From: Treponema sp.
Lineage (GTDB): Bacteria > Spirochaetota > Spirochaetia > Treponematales > Rectinemataceae
Direction of reading: 5' to 3'
Length of the DNA: 7,131 bases
Assembly: GCA_017849315.1 (NCBI GenBank)
Contig: JAFIHQ010000062.1
Coordinates: 1 to 7,131 of the forward strand
In this document: piece after piece, positions 5,753 to 7,131 of the stretch
Layout of the letters: each line of letters starts with the position of its first letter
Numbering within the stretch: the stretch's first letter is position 1
Program-made: the position numbers and the translations under genes
The notes under the pieces: generated by a model
What the model was told of the DNA's origin: nothing
Database searches by the model: none
Seen by the model: only the letters and a program-made list of their open reading frames with translations

Positions 5753-6568
5753 ATGGTATTTTCTGTTCTCTTGGGTGTATTTCAGGTGCTTATCGCGGCG
5801 GGAATCTCCTTTTTTGCGTGGAGAAAAGGGGCACTCGACATGTGGGCAGCAATAGCTGCAGCTGTGCTCGCTACAATCCTTTATGTGCTTGGCGGCACTA
5901 TCTTTTTGATGACGCTTCTTGTTTTCTTTCTTACTTCGTCTTTTCTTACCAAGAGAGGAAAGACAGTTAAGGAACCGATCGAGCGTGAACTCCACGAAAA
6001 CCCTGGTGCACGCAATATTAGGCAGGTCTTGGCGACGAGCGGCGCTGCTGTTTTTTTTGCCATTCTTTACTATTTTACAAAAACTGAGATTGCAATTGTG
6101 GGGTTTTTTTCTGCTTTCGCTGCGAGTAATGCCGATACCTGGGCTTCCGAATGGGGAGTGCTCAGCGAAAAGATGCCTTTTTCTATTGTAACCTTTAAGC
6201 CTGTGGAGCGCGGTCTTTCTGGGGGCATTACCGTGCTTGGCCTTGCAGCGTCGGTACTTGGTTCATTGTTAATTGCAGTTCTCTATTTCCTTGCCAGACT
6301 GAGCATTGTTTCTATACCGAGAGCGCTTATGTATGGCGGGATTGTCCTTGTTTCGGGCTTCTTCGGTTCGATCATTGACAGCATTCTTGGGGCAACTTTA
6401 CAAGCTAAGTACCTCTCAACGCACACAGGAAAGGTGACGGAAAAGCCGGTCTCCGATGGCAAGGCTAACTTACGGGTCAATGGTTTAGCTTTCGTTACCA
6501 ACAACATGGTCAACTTTATAAGTTCGTCACTTGCGGCGGTGCTGGGATTTGTTTTGAGTCGCGCTTAG
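5753..6568 (+). CDS. DUF92 family membrane protein, VTE6-like polyprenyl-phosphate kinase
   Basis: This integral membrane protein belongs to the DUF92/TMEM19 family. The characterised plant member VTE6 phosphorylates phytyl phosphate to phytyl diphosphate, the step after VTE5. The 271-residue product has about six or seven hydrophobic segments (roughly 1-20, 31-60, 95-125, 157-182, 193-215 and 243-268). Family motifs are NIRQVLATSGAA (88-99), AASNADTWASEWG (123-135), the loop VERGLSGGITVLG (151-163), GSIIDSILGATLQ (205-217), and NGLAFVTNNMVNFISS (243-258). It follows the VTE5-like gene by 106 bases, so the two consecutive kinase steps are encoded side by side behind crtM and crtN. The likely product is an isoprenoid diphosphate that CrtM or another prenyl-using enzyme could consume. 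The reaction is inferred from homology and the chain length of the substrate is unknown. Confidence 0.85.
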   Translation: MVFSVLLGVFQVLIAAGISFFAWRKGALDMWAAIAAAVLATILYVLGGTIFLMTLLVFFLTSSFLTKRGKTVKEPIERELHENPGARNIRQVLATSGAAVFFAILYYFTKTEIAIVGFFSAFAASNADTWASEWGVLSEKMPFSIVTFKPVERGLSGGITVLGLAASVLGSLLIAVLYFLARLSIVSIPRALMYGGIVLVSGFFGSIIDSILGATLQAKYLSTHTGKVTEKPVSDGKANLRVNGLAFVTNNMVNFISSSLAAVLGFVLSRA

Positions 6569-6600
6569 GGTGTGCCGGACCCCATCTTTTTTTGGGGGGG
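6568..6600 (+). terminator. Weak candidate terminator at the end of the isoprenoid operon
   Basis: GGGT (6568-6571) and ACCC (6579-6582) can pair and are followed after four bases by seven T (6587-6593). Alternatively CCCCA (6580-6584) pairs with TGGGG (6593-6597) around the T-rich loop. Either stem is short, so termination here is plausible but not strong. Seven G follow directly, a stretch prone to sequencing error. Confidence 0.3.
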
Positions 6601-6785
6601 CGTACATCATCTTTGATGAGCATTCGAATGGTTCTCTTACATGAGCTTTAAGCGCTGTATATTTGCCTTGTATGTTCATTACCCCGCGTTGGTACCAAGT
6701 GCTGTTTTCCGAAATGTGTCCAGGATTTTGTCCTCTCTCCTTTTCCGGAAAATGATCACCGACCGTACCACAGGAAGCATAAATC
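6601..6785. other. Convergent intergenic region with a 12-bp palindrome
   Basis: No gene is seen here. The stretch holds a small stem TCATC-TTT-GATGA (6607-6619) and a perfect palindrome TTTTCCGGAAAA (6741-6752). An imperfect relative, TTTTCCGAAAT, lies at 6705-6715. Neither has a T-run that would make a clear terminator for the racemase gene. Confidence 0.4.
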
Positions 6786-7131
6786 TTACGGGATGAGGCT
6801 CATTTTTGCCGCCTTGTTCGCGTGGAGTATGGCGGAGTCGTAAAGCGGCAGGTCGTAATCTCTTATCAAAAGTCCGATTTCGGTGCAGCCCAAGATAATG
6901 CCTTGGGCGCCTTGTCTTTTTAGTTTGTCCATTATCCGCAAGTATTCGTTCTTGGACGATTCCTTGACAATTCCCTTTACAAGCTCGGAAAAGATTATGT
7001 TGTTGACGATCTGTCTGTCGTCCTTTTCAGGTATCAAAACCTCAAGGTCAAATCTCGATTCGAGTCTCTTGACGTAGAAATCTTCTTCCATGGTGAAAAT
7101 TGTGCCGAGCAAACCCACGCGATACAGACCA
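6786..7131 (-). CDS. Aspartate/glutamate racemase family protein, C-terminal part (truncated by window edge)
   Basis: This is the C-terminal half of a cofactor-independent amino-acid racemase of the Asp/Glu/hydantoin racemase superfamily, which interconverts L- and D-amino acids with two cysteines. The frame is open to the edge and reads GLYRVGLLGTIFTMEEDFY at its visible beginning, a typical mid-protein segment of aspartate racemases, so the start lies beyond 7131 and no true start codon is visible. GAQGIILGCTEIGLLI carries the second catalytic cysteine in the GCTE motif, and YDSAILHANKAAK is the usual C-terminal helix. The first cysteine and about the first half are outside the window. It faces the isoprenoid operon tail to tail, with 217 bases between, and no functional link is evident. 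Substrate choice between aspartate, glutamate or a broader range cannot be told from this part. Confidence 0.88.
   Translation of the reverse strand, partial: GLYRVGLLGTIFTMEEDFYVKRLESRFDLEVLIPEKDDRQIVNNIIFSELVKGIVKESSKNEYLRIMDKLKRQGAQGIILGCTEIGLLIRDYDLPLYDSAILHANKAAKMSLIP

Noticed and set aside
7116..7118. Codon at 7118 as the start of the racemase-like gene
   Set aside because: The codon is GTG, the frame stays open to the window edge, and the preceding residues GLYR continue the family pattern, so the gene is truncated rather than short.

Overview
This is a bacterial window of small, closely spaced genes with good Shine-Dalgarno sequences. It begins inside one gene and ends inside another. 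The sequence alone does not fix the species. The desaturase most resembles staphylococcal CrtN as I remember that sequence, but a Firmicute assignment would be a guess.

Layout. At the left edge is the C-terminal part of a GT4 glycosyltransferase (+). It converges on a minus-strand group: a pyrimidine-dimer DNA glycosylase, then a YdhG/DUF1801 protein close behind it, then, after about 200 bases and a possible promoter of its own, a FucU-type L-fucose mutarotase. A divergent intergenic region of about 290 bases (2318-2604) carries a plausible promoter for each direction. On the plus strand follows a four-gene isoprenoid operon: a CrtN-like diapophytoene desaturase, a CrtM-like dehydrosqualene synthase, a SEC59/VTE5-like polyprenol (phytol) kinase, and a DUF92/VTE6-like polyprenyl-phosphate kinase. 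The first three overlap at start and stop codons. The fourth lies 106 bases downstream, behind two inverted repeats. At the right edge, on the minus strand, is the C-terminal part of an aspartate/glutamate racemase.

How the genes may work together. CrtM joins two farnesyl diphosphates into dehydrosqualene (C30) and CrtN desaturates it to a yellow or orange diapocarotenoid. The two membrane kinases are homologues of the plant and cyanobacterial pair that turns phytol into phytyl phosphate and then phytyl diphosphate. Placed behind crtM, they suggest that the operon recycles a free isoprenoid alcohol, perhaps farnesol, into the diphosphate that CrtM consumes. This coupling of alcohol salvage to C30 carotenoid synthesis is the main hypothesis here. 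The homology is seen, but the substrate and the coupling are inferred. The UV-damage glycosylase read divergently from the pigment operon adds a possible light-protection theme.

No tRNA, rRNA, CRISPR array or insertion sequence was seen.
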